A DNA stretch of 64,000 nucleotides. Origin: Symsagittifera roscoffensis. Lineage: Eukaryota > Xenacoelomorpha > Acoela > Convolutidae. Shown here piece after piece: positions 11,958 to 24,410 of this stretch; the stretch's first letter is position 1, and the number at the start of each line of letters is the position of its first letter. The notes under the pieces were generated by a model that saw only the letters and a program-made list of their open reading frames with translations, had not been told where the DNA came from and did no database searches. The stretch lies in contig NC_087063.1 of NCBI RefSeq assembly GCF_963678635.1, positions 77,337,617 to 77,401,616 on the forward strand, read 5' to 3'. The position numbers were made by a program, and so were the translations under genes.

Positions 11958-14293
11958 AATTGGTGATTCTACTGTATTACATGCTATAGTAACCTGAGCG
12001 TAAGGTTGGTTCGTCATCAAGTTAAGTAGTACAGCAAACAAAGGGTAAAATTCAAAATAGTCCAATTTTCGAAGATATAGTCCCTCCTATGGCAGAAAAT
12101 GTGGAGCGAGTAAAAACTGCAAACCCCCCCCCCCCAAATGGGAACTACAGTGGCCAGGTTTATGAAACTCATAGGACGGATACTAGAGATGATTTGAAGT
12201 GTAAATGGCTCTATCAGAACTCGGAAACTAGCAGCAGTAGTGGGCTCAAATTTTAGTATGTTGTAGGCCTAGTTAAGGGGAGCTTAAGTTTGGAAATCCA
12301 GACTCCTCAGACCCCCACTTCCGATTTTAGGCCCAAAGTAAACAAACCCACCCCTAACTTCCGGAAGTCGTTTCTCGGCCTCCAATGATGGCAGGGAGCT
12401 GAATTTTGGAGGAATGATAGGTAGTGGCAGGATACATCTTGTATTACAATTTGAACCAATTCCGGCGGTTGGTCCAGAAGTTATTAGCACTTGGAAAAAC
12501 ACTCCCTTAGACCGGAAGTAGGAAATTTACGCAAAATAATCAACGAGGGCATATCGAATTTATGGTGGCATCAGATACTACAACTCACCCCCGGAAAAAG
12601 ACCCCTTGTGATTGAAACCCCTCCGGTGACTCCTTCCGGTGTTAATAGCTTTTCCCCGGGAAAAGTGATAATGGACCCTAGAAATGGGATAACTTTGGAA
12701 ATATTAACGGGATATGGATGAAACTTGGTAGGTAGGACTCCTATGGGATTCTAAACCTGAATATAGAAGTTTGACCTCGGTTGACCTCTGAGTGACCTTA
12801 AGTTGACCTGTGGGCGTTTTTTCTCCAAACTTGCATAGAAAGCCCCAATATTAACACCGGAAAGTGGCGCAATTCCCAGCCCAACCCCTGGAAATGAGGA
12901 TGGGTCACCTTGCTAAAAATTGGGAGGAAAACTTATTTATGTGGAACTAGAGCAGAAGCTGATAGAGATATAGCTTTTACATTGCAACCTCGGAGTAGAG
13001 GATTTAATTTAAAGTGAACTTGGCAAACATTGGGTTCAACTTAACTTGGCGAATGCGCTATTAATAGAATATCAATCAGGGTAAAAAAAAGCAGTCCCAG
13101 AGGAAATTGGTATTTTTGAGACAGCGGCATGAGAGTTATGTTTCCTAAATAGTATGAATGGACGGGGATTTTACTTGGCTTCCCGGAGGTGACTTTCTGG
13201 TTCGATTTGACACCTAATAGACAAAATACCTTCCCCTGATAGTTAGAAGGTCGGGATTGGAATAGAGTACAGATAGAAATTTTAGATGCCTGAAATGAAT
13301 TAGCTACCCATAAAAAGGGTCTACCCCTACCATTGGGAGGTCGGAACATTAACGTGATAATTAAAATAAAGACCTTGGGAAGATAACTGGGTAAACATAG
13401 CATGGTTAAGAGGTTAGTTGAACTCGAGAGCTGAAGTTCACAGAGTTCAGGAATTGGTTGATTAGAATCGTATGGCATTTGTTTGCTTGATCAAACTGTG
13501 ACAGCTAACGCATATCGGGTATCTAATAAGTGTGAAAAGATTGATAAAAGAAACCGAAGTTGGCACGTGGCAGAGTTGACAGGAGGAGGGATATAGTCTT
13601 AAAACATGTGCGTACGGGTGATTTAGGCGGATGTTAGGACTGATAGGGAATGGCGTGACTTTAACAAAAACGGAGCGCAAATGGAGATAAAAAGTGGAGG
13701 TTCGAGAGCGGACTTTGAAGGGAGAACGAGTTAACGAAGGTAAGATTCAGTAGGTCCCAGTTGTGGTCGCTATCTGAACTCATCAGTTAATTGTTTCACA
13801 GCGAGTGAAGTAAGAACGCAAGTCGAAGTGCCTTGAGGAATATTAGTTAGACTAGAAGCTAGCAAAAGTCAGAGAGCTTAGTCGACGCGTGTACTGACCG
13901 AGTACGCAGAATAAATTGTTAAGCCTGTACAGATCGCAAACCATTCTGTTGTATATTAAAAATTATACTCTGGCCGAACTAGTAGGCTCTTTGTATTCGG
14001 ACTTATATATATTGAATTCATTTGCAAAAAAAGGAATTCGTTGTACGCGACTTCAAGCGAGATATAGCGAGCAAGAGACTCACTGACCAAGGGGGAGCAA
14101 TAGAATACAGTAGAGGACAACTCACCACTAACATAACCCTTTCGGGATTGTCGTTAATACCGAGCCTTAGTGCCCCCTGCTTTAGCACGGTAAAAGGGAT
14201 AGCTTCGCAAGACCGTGTGTGGAAATCCTAAAGACGACATTGGCGCTCCTGGGTGGGCTTTTTCCTAGACTGAAGTTGCAAACGAACGAACAA
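11958..14293 (+). repeat. Element A 3' LTR plus extra leader sequence
   Basis: Matches 298-2697 with scattered substitutions. LTR homology should stop near 14239 (GACGACA), but identity continues through the primer-binding site (14241) to AACGAACGAACAA at 14293. A normal 3' LTR has no primer-binding site. This end therefore looks like the 5' LTR of a second, truncated copy, or a recombined junction. Confidence 0.85.
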
Positions 14294-14911
14294 TGGGCTA
14301 CCACTTGAAAATGTATTAATTGTTGAATGAAGGGTCTTTAAAATGATTTTGTTCCGGACACAACAAAGAGTGTGAAGGAACTATGGTAGGCGCAGGGTGG
14401 TGGGGGGGTACGATTTTTAGGTGGATATCTCTTCAACTATTATATATTCGCATATGCTCAGAAGTTGCTTTAATCCTCTATAGCCTGAAACAATTTCGTA
14501 AGGGGGGTTTTTGCCCAGGGGGAGGGGAGGGGAGGGGAGATTGTGAGGCGTCCAGTGAGTACAATATAATCATTTTTTGAAAATTTTCACTTGGCCTATT
14601 TCAAAATATTTGATCCAGCGTTGGTCCAGAGTATCTGGAACGCGCTGTGCTACTTGCACATCAAATGGTTACTCTGGTGAAAAAAATGGTATATGTTCTC
14701 TAGAGACGTTTTTTAATCCGCTCTGAACTTTCAAACTTGGAATAATCGCTTTTATGATACACAGCACAACCTTGAAACATCTAAGTGCAATGGGGGGGGG
14801 GGAAATGTGAGAAAAAAAGGGAAACGTCGGAACAATTCAGTGGTCAGAACAATCTTTTCTCATTCAAGATTTGAAATTCACTTATTTAATCAAACTAGTT
14901 TTCATTTAACG
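14294..14911. other. Unique spacer between Element A and the duplicated flank
   Basis: About 620 bases of host-like sequence with G-rich runs (near 14400, 14520, 14790). The open frame at 14383-14580 is G-run driven and not convincing. If the window lies in a tandem duplication, this segment should also occur just upstream of base 1. Confidence 0.5.
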
Positions 14912-15094
14912 CGCAGAGACGTTAAGCCAAAAAATAAAGAGGGAACCAACAGTATATCGTTGTATACAATACGTTCAAGATTTTTTCGATACTGATCATC
15001 ACAATGATAATTGTCTTCAAAGTTTTTCGAGAAAATTGAGAATTCATTACCTTAACTAGAAATTTAGTTTTATATTTGACGAATGGTAATAGTA
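14912..15094. repeat. Second copy of host flank 1-183
   Basis: Identical to 1-183. Here the sequence continues past GGTAATAGTA into AAAGAAAAAATTGCAG, so this represents the unoccupied version of the junction. Confidence 0.9.
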
Positions 15095-18000
15095 AAAGAA
15101 AAAATTGCAGATACTTTTGAGATATCTCTTAATGTTTTGAAAGCTTGAGTTTTTTTTAAATTACTTCAAAGTTATGAAATATCACTCTCAGCAAACGGTT
15201 GGTATCCCATGATTCAAACAGATTTGACTAAACAAATAACCAGAATTCTTGCTCATATCAAGCAAAACCCTGAATAGTTCAACTGCCCCTTATAGTCCAA
15301 GGAGTAATCAGTCTTTTAAAATGTGAAAAATATCCAAATTTTCCAAAATTATCCAAATAAGTTCCAAATTAGCGCGATTCAAACCAAGATAAGCTTGCCA
15401 AAAATAGTCATAGGTAAATAATGTCTCTAGTTTGAAAAAAGGAACAAAAAAGAACGAGTAATTGATATATAATAACGAGTAATTGATATTTTGGCTGAAT
15501 AGTTAATTTATTTTCGCGCTTGTTGTAGTTTTTTTTAGAGCATATAGCGAATGGGATGGGATAAAATAACTTCCATTGATGCTGATGAAAAGTACTTGTG
15601 AAGATGGTGAAAAAAGTGATGCTGTTATGGGAAGTGTAATATACTATTACTGTTTTTGATTCCTATTCTACAAAATCCAAACCAGTTCAGACTCATTCAA
15701 TTTTTCCTAAGTCAGTTTCTTTTTGTTGTCAATAAAATTGTTTGTTGGAAGTTTTTGTCAAAAATGCAACTAATTCATCAGCAAATGAATGTTTTGTGAC
15801 CCTTCAGAAAAGATATGTCTATTTTGATGAACGTAAAATAATCATCCCGTTAAAAAAGGCAAAACATTTTCGAAGATTGTTTGTAATAATGAAACCGATC
15901 AAGGAGCATCCTTTCTATTTACTTTGGTTGATAAAGATTTAGTATGCATTAAAGAAAAGGTTTTGAACCCGAGCTGTTTTTTGAGCAATAACTCAAAAAC
16001 AAGTTACGGGGTCCAAGTCACTTAGAGTTAGAGTTTGGGTTAAAGAGTCTGAAATAGCTAATTCAAAGCAGTTTCTAGGAAAACATGATAAAGTTAATTT
16101 TATTTCTTATTGATCTTGCTGCTGGATATGATTGGGCGATTTAAACAGAAAGATATATGTGATAAAACTAATAATTCGTGACCGTTCGTTGTTGGAACAA
16201 AGAAAGCTCGATATACTTCAAATCAAATCATTGGTGCCTACTCTTTTTGGCTAATTGAACAAGTGTTTATAAAGAACCATGCAAAAATTAAAAGGCTATT
16301 TTCTAAAAATTTCATGATTCAAATCCGGCAAATGTCCTTAATTGTACATAATTTTACTAAACTTTCTTTTTGGATAGTTAAGGCTTGATGATTTTTTGGA
16401 GATATAGAAAGCTCCCGAAACTATGAAAAGAAATTATTTCACCTCGAAAGTTTCAAAACTAACCTGAAAAACATTGTCGTTGTATCAAATTCTTTTTCAT
16501 CCTTTTGTTGGTTCCTATGGAGCCGACTGACAAGTTCGAGAGCCAGAATGCTGTTTCATGGCAACTTAGTTTTGTGAAAGAAATTTCCTGAAAGCAACAC
16601 AATGGTAAATTTGAAAGTACGGCCTTTTTTTCAACAAAAACTACTTCTAACTTTGGCAAAATTTTATTGTTAAAAAACGTTTATTTTTCGATTCATAGCT
16701 TGCCTTGTCACCAAAAGGAATCTGTTATCATTGTTGCATGGGGTCCATCTAGTGCTGGTTTTCCCAAAATTATCTTTATAAAGAATATGTTTTTGATTTA
16801 GGAGGAAAGATCAATGCCAATTAGGATTCGATAAGGTCTTAACTTGACTAACTTTTTGTGGTAAGATGTTAAGCTCAAAAAAAAACAACAACTAGAACAT
16901 TCAAGTTGATCATAACTTCGGCAGACGTAACATTTGCAAGTATTTTTGAAATAACTCTTCATTTTCAAAAGCTCTCTGGTTTTGCCGGGTATTTCTACAA
17001 ACTCCTTACCGGAAGCCAGGATAAATAAAAAAAAAACGTTTTTTTAAATCTCCAGAAATCGGTGCTAAAAAATTAGATGAACCACCGGAACTTTTTTTGT
17101 ACTTTGACAGTTTGATGAAACATAGAAAAACAAATTTTCCTCATTATTATCGACCATTATTGGGTAGAAGATGAACAGTTAGTCAAAAATATTTTCATAA
17201 CAAGCAATAATTATGTCACACACAAACCAAATTTTTGTTTTGAAATAATGAAACATTAGTGCTTTGTGAAACATTCTTAACGAGTGTTTTTCAAATTTTT
17301 CTGGATTGAAAAAATCCTAATTTTGAAAAGTCGATATCAGTGTCTTTGATACACCAAGTTAGCTTCAGTTTTTTTTCTTCAACTTTTGGCATTTTTATCA
17401 TCAGTTTATTTTTGCCAAGATGCGGCCGCTGCCTTTGGTGAGAGTTCTCAATTTTCTTGGTAAAATAAATTGAGTATAAAGTTTTTTGCTGCCAATAGTT
17501 AAGCTATGCTGACAAAAATTATGGAAATTGTATCAAAAACATTTAATTTCAGTCCAATTCTATCATAAACTTTCTGCTAGGTCCAACCCCATTTGCCGGA
17601 CAAACATAAATCAATCAAGTTGAGTGTTTTATTCAACCAAAAAAAACTTTATGACCCAAAAAGTTGCAATTAGAAGGATTTACGCATCGTATCCTCTGTT
17701 TTTAATCTATTCAAGCAAGATCCTGAAAAGGGGTTCTGTTAAATGGGTGTCGACCTTTTATCAATTCAAAAAATCCTATGATAGAGTTCATTCAAATAAT
17801 TACGCAACTGTATCCTAATTCGGATCGGATACTGATGATTCTCAGGTGTATGACGCATTCTATACGAAATGACCCTTTTTCAAAATCAACACTTTGTTGC
17901 AACACCTGTTAAATGCACCAACTATGGCCGCTAATAAGCCTCAATTCAAACTTGAGTCTTTGTCTGTGAGCTTGGGACCATGCAAAAGATCTTTCTCCCA

Positions 18001-18300
18001 TCCCGAACAGGATTTTTGGACGAAACATTTTAACTGAATATTTTTTATTTTCAAGTTTTACATTTATGTTTTTTTTGGAGGGGCATCATTCACATGTGCC
18101 GGAAAAAAATTAGAAGAAATTTTATTAGCAAAATGTTGCCTTATTTCAAGCCCTCAAAATTATACAAAAACGACGCCATATGGATCATAGTCACCCGCAT
18201 CCAGTTTCAAGCGTTAATAATCGATGATATTACAGTTTTAGTACCAGTCTTATTGAAATCGAGAAACAATCGATTTCAATCACTTAATAATCGATTAGTT
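15095..18300. other. AT-rich intergenic sequence, no gene seen
   Basis: No recognisable coding sequence; frames are short and low complexity. A much diverged member of the repeat described at 29990 may lie at 15239-15310 (CCCTGAATAGTTCAACTGCC). The frames at 15742-15942 and 17624-17818 have no family resemblance. Confidence 0.5.
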
Positions 18301-18305
18301 AGTTT

Positions 18306-18355
18306 TCAAAAATCTACCCCTTCCCTCGAAAAAATTCTAGATCCGCCCCTGAATG
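18306..18355. repeat. hAT-like MITE terminus fragment
   Basis: TTTTCAAAAATCTACCCC then CCTCGAAAAAATTCTAGATCCGCCCCTG matches, on the opposite strand, the terminus of the MITE at 23814 (CAGGAGTGGATCAAGGATTT, TCGAGGGGGAAGGGGG). Only this end is recognisable. Confidence 0.5.
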
Positions 18356-18928
18356 CCATAATAAGCAAATGGGTTCGAGTTCTGGAGCAATATTCCAGTT
18401 AATTGCTTTTAAGGGAAGAAAGAAAAACTTTATCTTCAAAATGGGTGGCTGATATATCGATATAGCAGTAACAACAAAAACGTGAAAATCAGATTAATTA
18501 TTCAATTAAACATTATTAAGTATATGCATCTGATTAAAGCAAGAATTGAAGATAAAACATTCACAAAACAACAGTGCAAAGAGGAGAGCTCAGATAGAAC
18601 TTAGTACGGGCTACTTTTTCGAAAAAAAAATTTTCAACAAATCTTTTGCTACAAAATGAGAAATAATATTGCTCTTATATCTGGGAAAACCCTGAAAAAT
18701 CTGATTTAACTTTATTTGGTCTCGAATAATTTTTGGTACACTAAATATTGGCAAAAGTGTCAATTTTAAGCTGATAACATCAAAACTTAAGTGTTGAAAC
18801 TTGAGTCATGTACGAAATAATCAGAACAAATAGCTGCCTCAATAAGTTTGAAACAATTTTGTAGTGCGAGATATTTCGCCATGTGTAAAATCAGAAAAGT
18901 TAAAATCTTTAAATAGATAAGATCAAAA

Positions 18929-20520
18929 TTGCATTCAAGCAACAAGGGCCAAAAATTGATTGCCACAAAAACAAGTATACTGGAGCCACCAGTCAAAAGA
19001 TTAAGGATCGAGAGATGTTTGTTAATATGGATGAGAACTTCAAAAGATCAACTAGCGATGCCAATTTATCCGGATCAAAAAAGTAGGGAAGCTGAGAGTA
19101 GGTTCAAAGTAAAAAATGAGAAAAGTGAATTGAAGATTATTGAGCGAACGGATACTTTGTACGTTTCTGGGAATTCAAAATTTTCCTTTAGTGCATCAAA
19201 AATGAAGAAAGCAGAGCAGAAAATTTATTTTGGGCCTGCTCGTTTGTTTGACAAGAAAATGGACCAGTTTATCCATTAAGAAACGAAGGCGGTCTTTTTG
19301 TGGGACATTTTTGTAGGAGAAAATGAGTGTTATTTTTCTAGCATATTGAAACTATGGCATTGTAGAATGGGTCATAACAAATACAAAGACTTGAGTAACA
19401 ACTACAAAGACTTCCAGGCCAAAATAGTGGAAGGAATTAGGACAAGTGTCTTTAAATTTGAGAATCATTGAACATGCGAAAACGGAAAACTGACAAAAGA
19501 AGATTGCCCTGTAGACGCTAGAGTATAACAAGATATTATCAAGAAAAGTGACCATCGAAGACTTGTTGGTTGTCTAAATTTTTAAGCACTATCAAGTAGA
19601 CCCAACAATTTTTGTACTACAAACTTTCTAAATTCCTTGTTGAAGGCCCAAGTGAAAAATTTTGAAAAGCCGGAAAAATTGTTTAAGATATCGGCTAGCA
19701 TCAAAAATTTAAAATTTAAAAGATAGGAGGGTTAAGGCGCCGAATCTTGTTAGCTATTCGGATGCAGTGTGGCCTGGAAATATAGACAATAGGAAAAGTA
19801 CCTCAGGATATTGTTTCAAGCTCAGTGACAACTCAGGTGTAATAACTTGGTCTAAAAGATTCCAGCGTTGTGCATCAACTTCAACAGCCATAGTATAACA
19901 AAATTGACGTCGAAGCAGTCATGTAATGGATTTAATAGAGGGAAAACTCAGTGACAGAGGCATGATATCTATTGGGCTATTGGAAATGTTCGTTAGTAAC
20001 CAAGCTTGTAATGCCCTAAAAAACTTTTAATGAACAATGGAACAGCGAAATATTTCGGCATAAAACTACACTTCCTTAGTAAGTTAGTTGAGCAGATTAA
20101 GCTGACATTAACCTTCTTACCTAAAGCAAACATGCTTCCAAACGCTCTGACAATAAAATTGTCAAGTTCAAAACTGCGTTTTTCCGAGACATTCTATATG
20201 GAACCACCTAAAATGAAAGGCCGGTTATTGGTGATTTATCTTAATTGAATTTTTCCTAAATGGAAATGCTCATTAGTAACCGAGCTTGTATTGCCCAAAA
20301 AAAAAATTTCAACGAACAACGGAAAGACGAAATATTTCGACATAAAACTACACTTCCTTAAATAGTTGAGCAGAGGAAGCTGATATTAACCCTGTTACCT
20401 AAAACAAACATGCTTTCAAAAGCTTTGACCAAAAATTTCTCAAGTTTCAAAACTGCGTTTTCCCCCAAACGTTTTACTACGAGCCAACCACCTAAGAAGG
20501 GGGGTATTGGTGATTTTTCC
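18929..20520 (+). pseudogene. Degenerate Ty1/copia retrotransposon remnant
   Basis: Reading across frames reveals a GAG-pre-integrase zinc motif (LWHCRMGHNKYKDL at about 19352, then CENGKLTKEDCP) and, after loss of the integrase and most of RT, the end of RT and the copia RNase H: SDAVWPGNIDNRKSTSGYCF near 19758 and LHFLSKLVEQIKLTLTFLP near 20068. The 350-base frame 18929-19279 lies where the linker before the GAG-pre-integrase would be. Stops and frameshifts are numerous. The RNase H tail is duplicated in tandem (about 19980-20245 and 20257-20515). A G-rich tract at 20498-20504 followed by TATTGG may be the polypurine tract/3' LTR start. Confidence 0.75.
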
Positions 20521-22038
20521 TAAGTGAACTCTAATTGATCTTTTCGATTCAACCTGATTGATCCTTTCCTGAATTTTTTTAAGTTTGAGCGGGTGACTTA
20601 TCAATTATATTTGGTTTAATTACTACTGAAATCATCACTCAAATCTCATAATTCATTCTTTAATAAATAACCGTTTCTCGCTGCACTAACATTAAAAGTT
20701 TCGAAGATTTGCTTTCGTTTTTGAGCTTTATAGTCTGAATTATACAGCGCCCGGTTTTGTTTTGGTTTCACCCGGATTCTTGAGTATCTGTCAAAAACAA
20801 GTCAGTTGCCTGCCGTTTGTTCACTAGCGCTATCTCAAGTTCGTTAATGGATATGGCTTTTTATAGGGCCCTGTTTTTAAAATCCTGCGTGAAACATCGG
20901 CGTACCAATACTTGTGACGTAAAATTTGTCGTAACTTTATTTTATTTCTAAGACATATCTTTTTTTTGCTACAACGCGACGCGAATTTTTTCTAATGAAA
21001 GATTAACAAAAAATTCTGGCCTCGATAGAAGTTTTTTTTTGATTACTTTTTCTGTTTGCAGTATTGTTTTCTACACTACTATGTTTTTTTTGCAATTAAT
21101 GATACATATCAGTTCTGTTTATTTTTATTTTTGATTGAATTTATCTCCTATCATTTTTTTTCTTTGCCCGACTTCGGTTCTCGTCTTTGAGCCAACGGTA
21201 CTGATGATGACTCGTGCACTGTTTCATTGAACTTTTCAGGAAAAAAATTGCTTTAGATAGTTTTGTTGAATCCAGGAAACAGTAGTTTTGCAATACTACA
21301 TTAACTTGAGGCTAAACATAATTTTCTAAGTTTTTAAAGGTCGGATTAGTGTTTTTCTCCTGCGTTCGATATGGATATAGAATAAAAGTAAGTCTATCAC
21401 AAGTTACGCGGACTGATTAACTGTCAGACAGCAGTCCTTATGCAATTCCCTCAGTCCTTCTGCAATTCTAACAAACGTTTTTTAATTGCGTAAGGCAGGT
21501 GCAAAATTGATAAAAAGCCCTGATCTTTACAACATTTGATTTTTATGCAAAAAAACGATGAGTAACAAATGTTCATTTCCCCAAGAGTAAAATGAAAAAA
21601 GGGAAGAATGAAATCTAGTCAGCAGGTTTAGTTTTGCCTTGCCAAATAGATGAGAAATAAATAAATTTGAAATTTCAGAATTTTTTTCCAGAATATTTCA
21701 CCAGTGATCCGTCTAAAAAACCGTTCTAAACTGGCTGAAACAGGCTAGTTGTCATAATTGCCACGTTACAAGGAGCTCAATCAACCGTTTTGTATTTTAT
21801 ATGGGGTGTGGGGTGATAATAGAAAACCTCAACACTTAAAAAAAATAATTACGTTTTTGTAAATCGATTTTTTTAAGATGAACACTGCTCTATAGACTTT
21901 AAAAGGCACTCGGAATATCCACGGCTCCGCTCTTATACAGGCAGTCTTTTATCTATTTTTTAATCTTTAATCGTGATTTTAATATACTCGCGGAAGTCCC
22001 AGGGTGCGAGTTCATATGAAAAATTGAGCTACGATGTA
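20521..22038. other. AT-rich intergenic sequence
   Basis: Nothing recognisable. The first 200 bases may be the remains of the copia 3' LTR, but there is no second copy in the window to prove it. Confidence 0.4.
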
Positions 22039-22305
22039 CTATAGTCGAGCATCTGTGAGAACGTCCGAAAACCACATATCAAGTTTACCCTCACTGAAAT
22101 AATCAAATTTATCTAAATTTTTGGTTATTGTCTCCTCTGTGCAATCTAAACCTACTAAAGTTGTGTTATCCGAAAAACGGCTGACAACAGACCTTGAGAT
22201 ACTATCCTTAACTGATTTTTCTGAAATCATAGAGGCCTCAAGTTTTGTTTCTCGTTCTTGATTGTCGTCTATAGAGATTTTTTCCAGCACCAACTCCGAC
22301 TTGAG
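22039..22305 (-). CDS. Possible exon of unknown protein
   Basis: Open frame of about 88 codons with no in-frame ATG at its start, ending in TAG at 22039. The product is acidic with normal amino-acid variety (for example SISRSVVSRFSDNTTLVGLD and EGKLDMWFSDVL), unlike the lysine/phenylalanine-rich chance frames around it. No domain recognised and no clear splice acceptor upstream. It may be a terminal exon or chance. Confidence 0.25.
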   Translation of the reverse strand, partial: LKSELVLEKISIDDNQERETKLEASMISEKSVKDSISRSVVSRFSDNTTLVGLDCTEETITKNLDKFDYFSEGKLDMWFSDVLTDARL

Positions 22306-22319
22306 GTATTACTTGTTTT

Positions 22320-23805
22320 AGGTATTACTTGTTGTTAATTTTTCGGAAAATCAAATGAACTCTCCTTAGACTTAGAATGCTTTTTGTTTCAATATGAGAC
22401 GAAAACTCATTGTTTGTTTTCCTCATAAGATACCAAGTTCAAACCCCGATAGGAACTGAGCAAACTTTTTTCCAAATTGGCTTATATCGTAGAAGAGAAA
22501 TAATTCCGTTTTTTTTCAACTTCTGTTTTAAAAAATAATAATTGCTAACTATTTTTGTAGTGCAACTGTTCGTGCAAATCATTAGTCAAATACCAATCCT
22601 TATTTTACTCTTATATTTACCAATCTCAACAGATCTAGAGATATACTGGCTTATTGCAAAGTTAGAAAGGAGAAGAAACTAACTGATTTCAACCTTTTTA
22701 AATAATCCTCTAACTGAAACTAAGAATAGTTTCAGAATTACAGTTTATCCGAAGTTTCAGTCGTGGATCATGGTTGGTTAGTTATTAATATTTTACAAAG
22801 AGAAGGATCGAAGTATAAAATAAAAACTTTTTAAAACTGGTTCCAAATGAAACGTGAAAGCTTTGGTGTTAATTGAGTTTAAAACAAAAAATGATTGAGC
22901 CAAAGCTTGAGTAGAATTGTAGCAGTGTTTCCTATTATCCAACTTGTTTAGCAAAAGTCGGGTCCAAGATTTCAAAAACAGATAATTTTTTGTCAATAAC
23001 GAATTGGGTAAAAATTTGAGTTTCGAAAAATTAATTTGGAGCCATTTTTTGCAAATGGCACAGTCAGATCAATCAAAGTTTTGCCCTGATATACAAGCAG
23101 TTTTGCTCTCGGCGCTTATTGACTGATACCAAACGTTTTTTTTAAAATTCAGAATCATGACTGTTCTGATTACAACAATATTATAATTGTTCTTCCTTTT
23201 CTTTTTCAGTTGTTCTTGTCAAGTTTTACATAAGGATGAAGTATTTGTGGTCACTGTATTTTAACTAGCCAAGCAATTTTGCAAGAAATTTTTGGTACCA
23301 TTTGAAAAATATTAATGTTCTCAGCTGTTGTAAGACATATTTTTGTCTGTGATCATGTTTCGCGAAATAAATAGAAAACGTTAGCATATTGGACACTATT
23401 TGCATCTCTCTGAACTTAATATAGCCTGGGGGAAGGGAAATTTTTTAAATTCAATCAAACTCAATAACTTAAAATGAGTTGTTCCTAAAACCTGTTGTGC
23501 TCGGTTTTGTTTTTTAACTCACTTTTATTACCCGCATTCATCATAACTATTGACCAACTTACGGTCATCATAATGCAAGACTTCAAAAAATGGGTTTTTT
23601 GGGTGATTTTTAATTGTTGTGGTTTCAGTTCAAAATGAAAACAGCAAGAGAGCGTTAATTCAATTCATTTATAATACAAACCAGTCAACAATAATTCTTC
23701 AACATCCTTTTGGACGGGAAACTGCATTGAGTCGAGCCGAACTTAATTGTTAATAAGAAAATAAGAGAATCTAATTAATCGCTCCTAAAATTTATTTAGG
23801 AAACA
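22320..23805. other. AT-rich intergenic sequence
   Basis: No gene, RNA or mobile element recognised on either strand. Confidence 0.4.
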
Positions 23806-23813
23806 AAGATATG

Positions 23814-24227
23814 CAGGAGTGGATCAAGGATTTTCTCGAGGGGGAAGGGGGCGGGTTTTCAAAAAAATTTGACAATTTTGTCGACCTTTTATTAGGCCGA
23901 CCAAAATGATTTTCTGAGCTCTCCAAAATCCCTATAAAGACCCCATTCTAACAAAAGTTTGTGCGCCGCCGGAAAATCTTGAAAAACAGGACAAAAACGG
24001 CGTTTTTAAGCAATTTTTGGAAAATTCTTACCAAAAAATTGCGTTTTTTCGGCGCACGTCGTCCCCTCAAATTAGCATGTATAGGCGCCTTTAGAAAAGT
24101 TTTTGGTTCCGTCACCAAAAATGGTACCTCAAAATAGTACAAAAGGGAGAACCTTTGGGTGGGCAGGCGGTCAAATTCCTATGAGGAGGGCTTCCGCCGA
24201 ATCCCCCCCCCCCTAAATCCGATCCTG
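23814..24227. mobile_element. hAT-like MITE with 8-bp target duplication
   Basis: A 414-bp non-coding element with imperfect terminal inverted repeats: left CAGGAGTGGATCAAGGATTT, right (read inward on the minus strand) CAGGATCGGATTTAGGGGGG. It is flanked by AAGATATG (23806-23813) and AAGATATC (24228-24235), an 8-bp duplication with one mismatch. Eight-bp duplications and CAG-starting termini fit the hAT superfamily. It has no transposase, so it is non-autonomous. Related copies lie at 61037-61437 (inverse orientation) and 18306-18355 (end only). Confidence 0.72.
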
Positions 24228-24410
24228 AAGATATCGTTTAACTCTTTTTAAAGCCAGTTATTATCATTTTTTTGAAAATAAGAGCTATTCATTGCGTATA
24301 AGTATAAAATATTTAACAATTTTTTGGAGATTCTAGGCTTCTTAAAACTTGATGGCTACATAAGACACTCAATTGAGTTGGGTGAATTAAAAAGTTTTCT
24401 TCCTGTCGTT

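Larger units (their letters stand above)
182..14293 (+). mobile_element. Element A: defective env-bearing Ty3/gypsy-type LTR retrotransposon
   Basis: About 14.1 kb bounded by long direct repeats (298-2697 and 11958-14293). The internal order is gag with CCHC knuckle, protease (DTGA), RT, RNase H, integrase with H2C2, DDE and GPY/F modules, env-like gene, accessory frame, polypurine tract. Integrase downstream of RNase H is the Ty3/gypsy order. Base composition is clearly GC-richer than the flanks, suggesting a separate origin. The copy cannot be autonomous: the RT lacks its YxDD block, and gag, pol and env contain frameshifts and stops. No short target-site duplication can be found. Confidence 0.93.

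Noticed and set aside
14383-14580. 65-codon frame near Element A
   Set aside because: Driven by G runs; composition Gly/Trp rich and not conserved in any obvious way.
18094-18402. 102-codon frame
   Set aside because: Overlaps the MITE terminus and has no recognisable domain.
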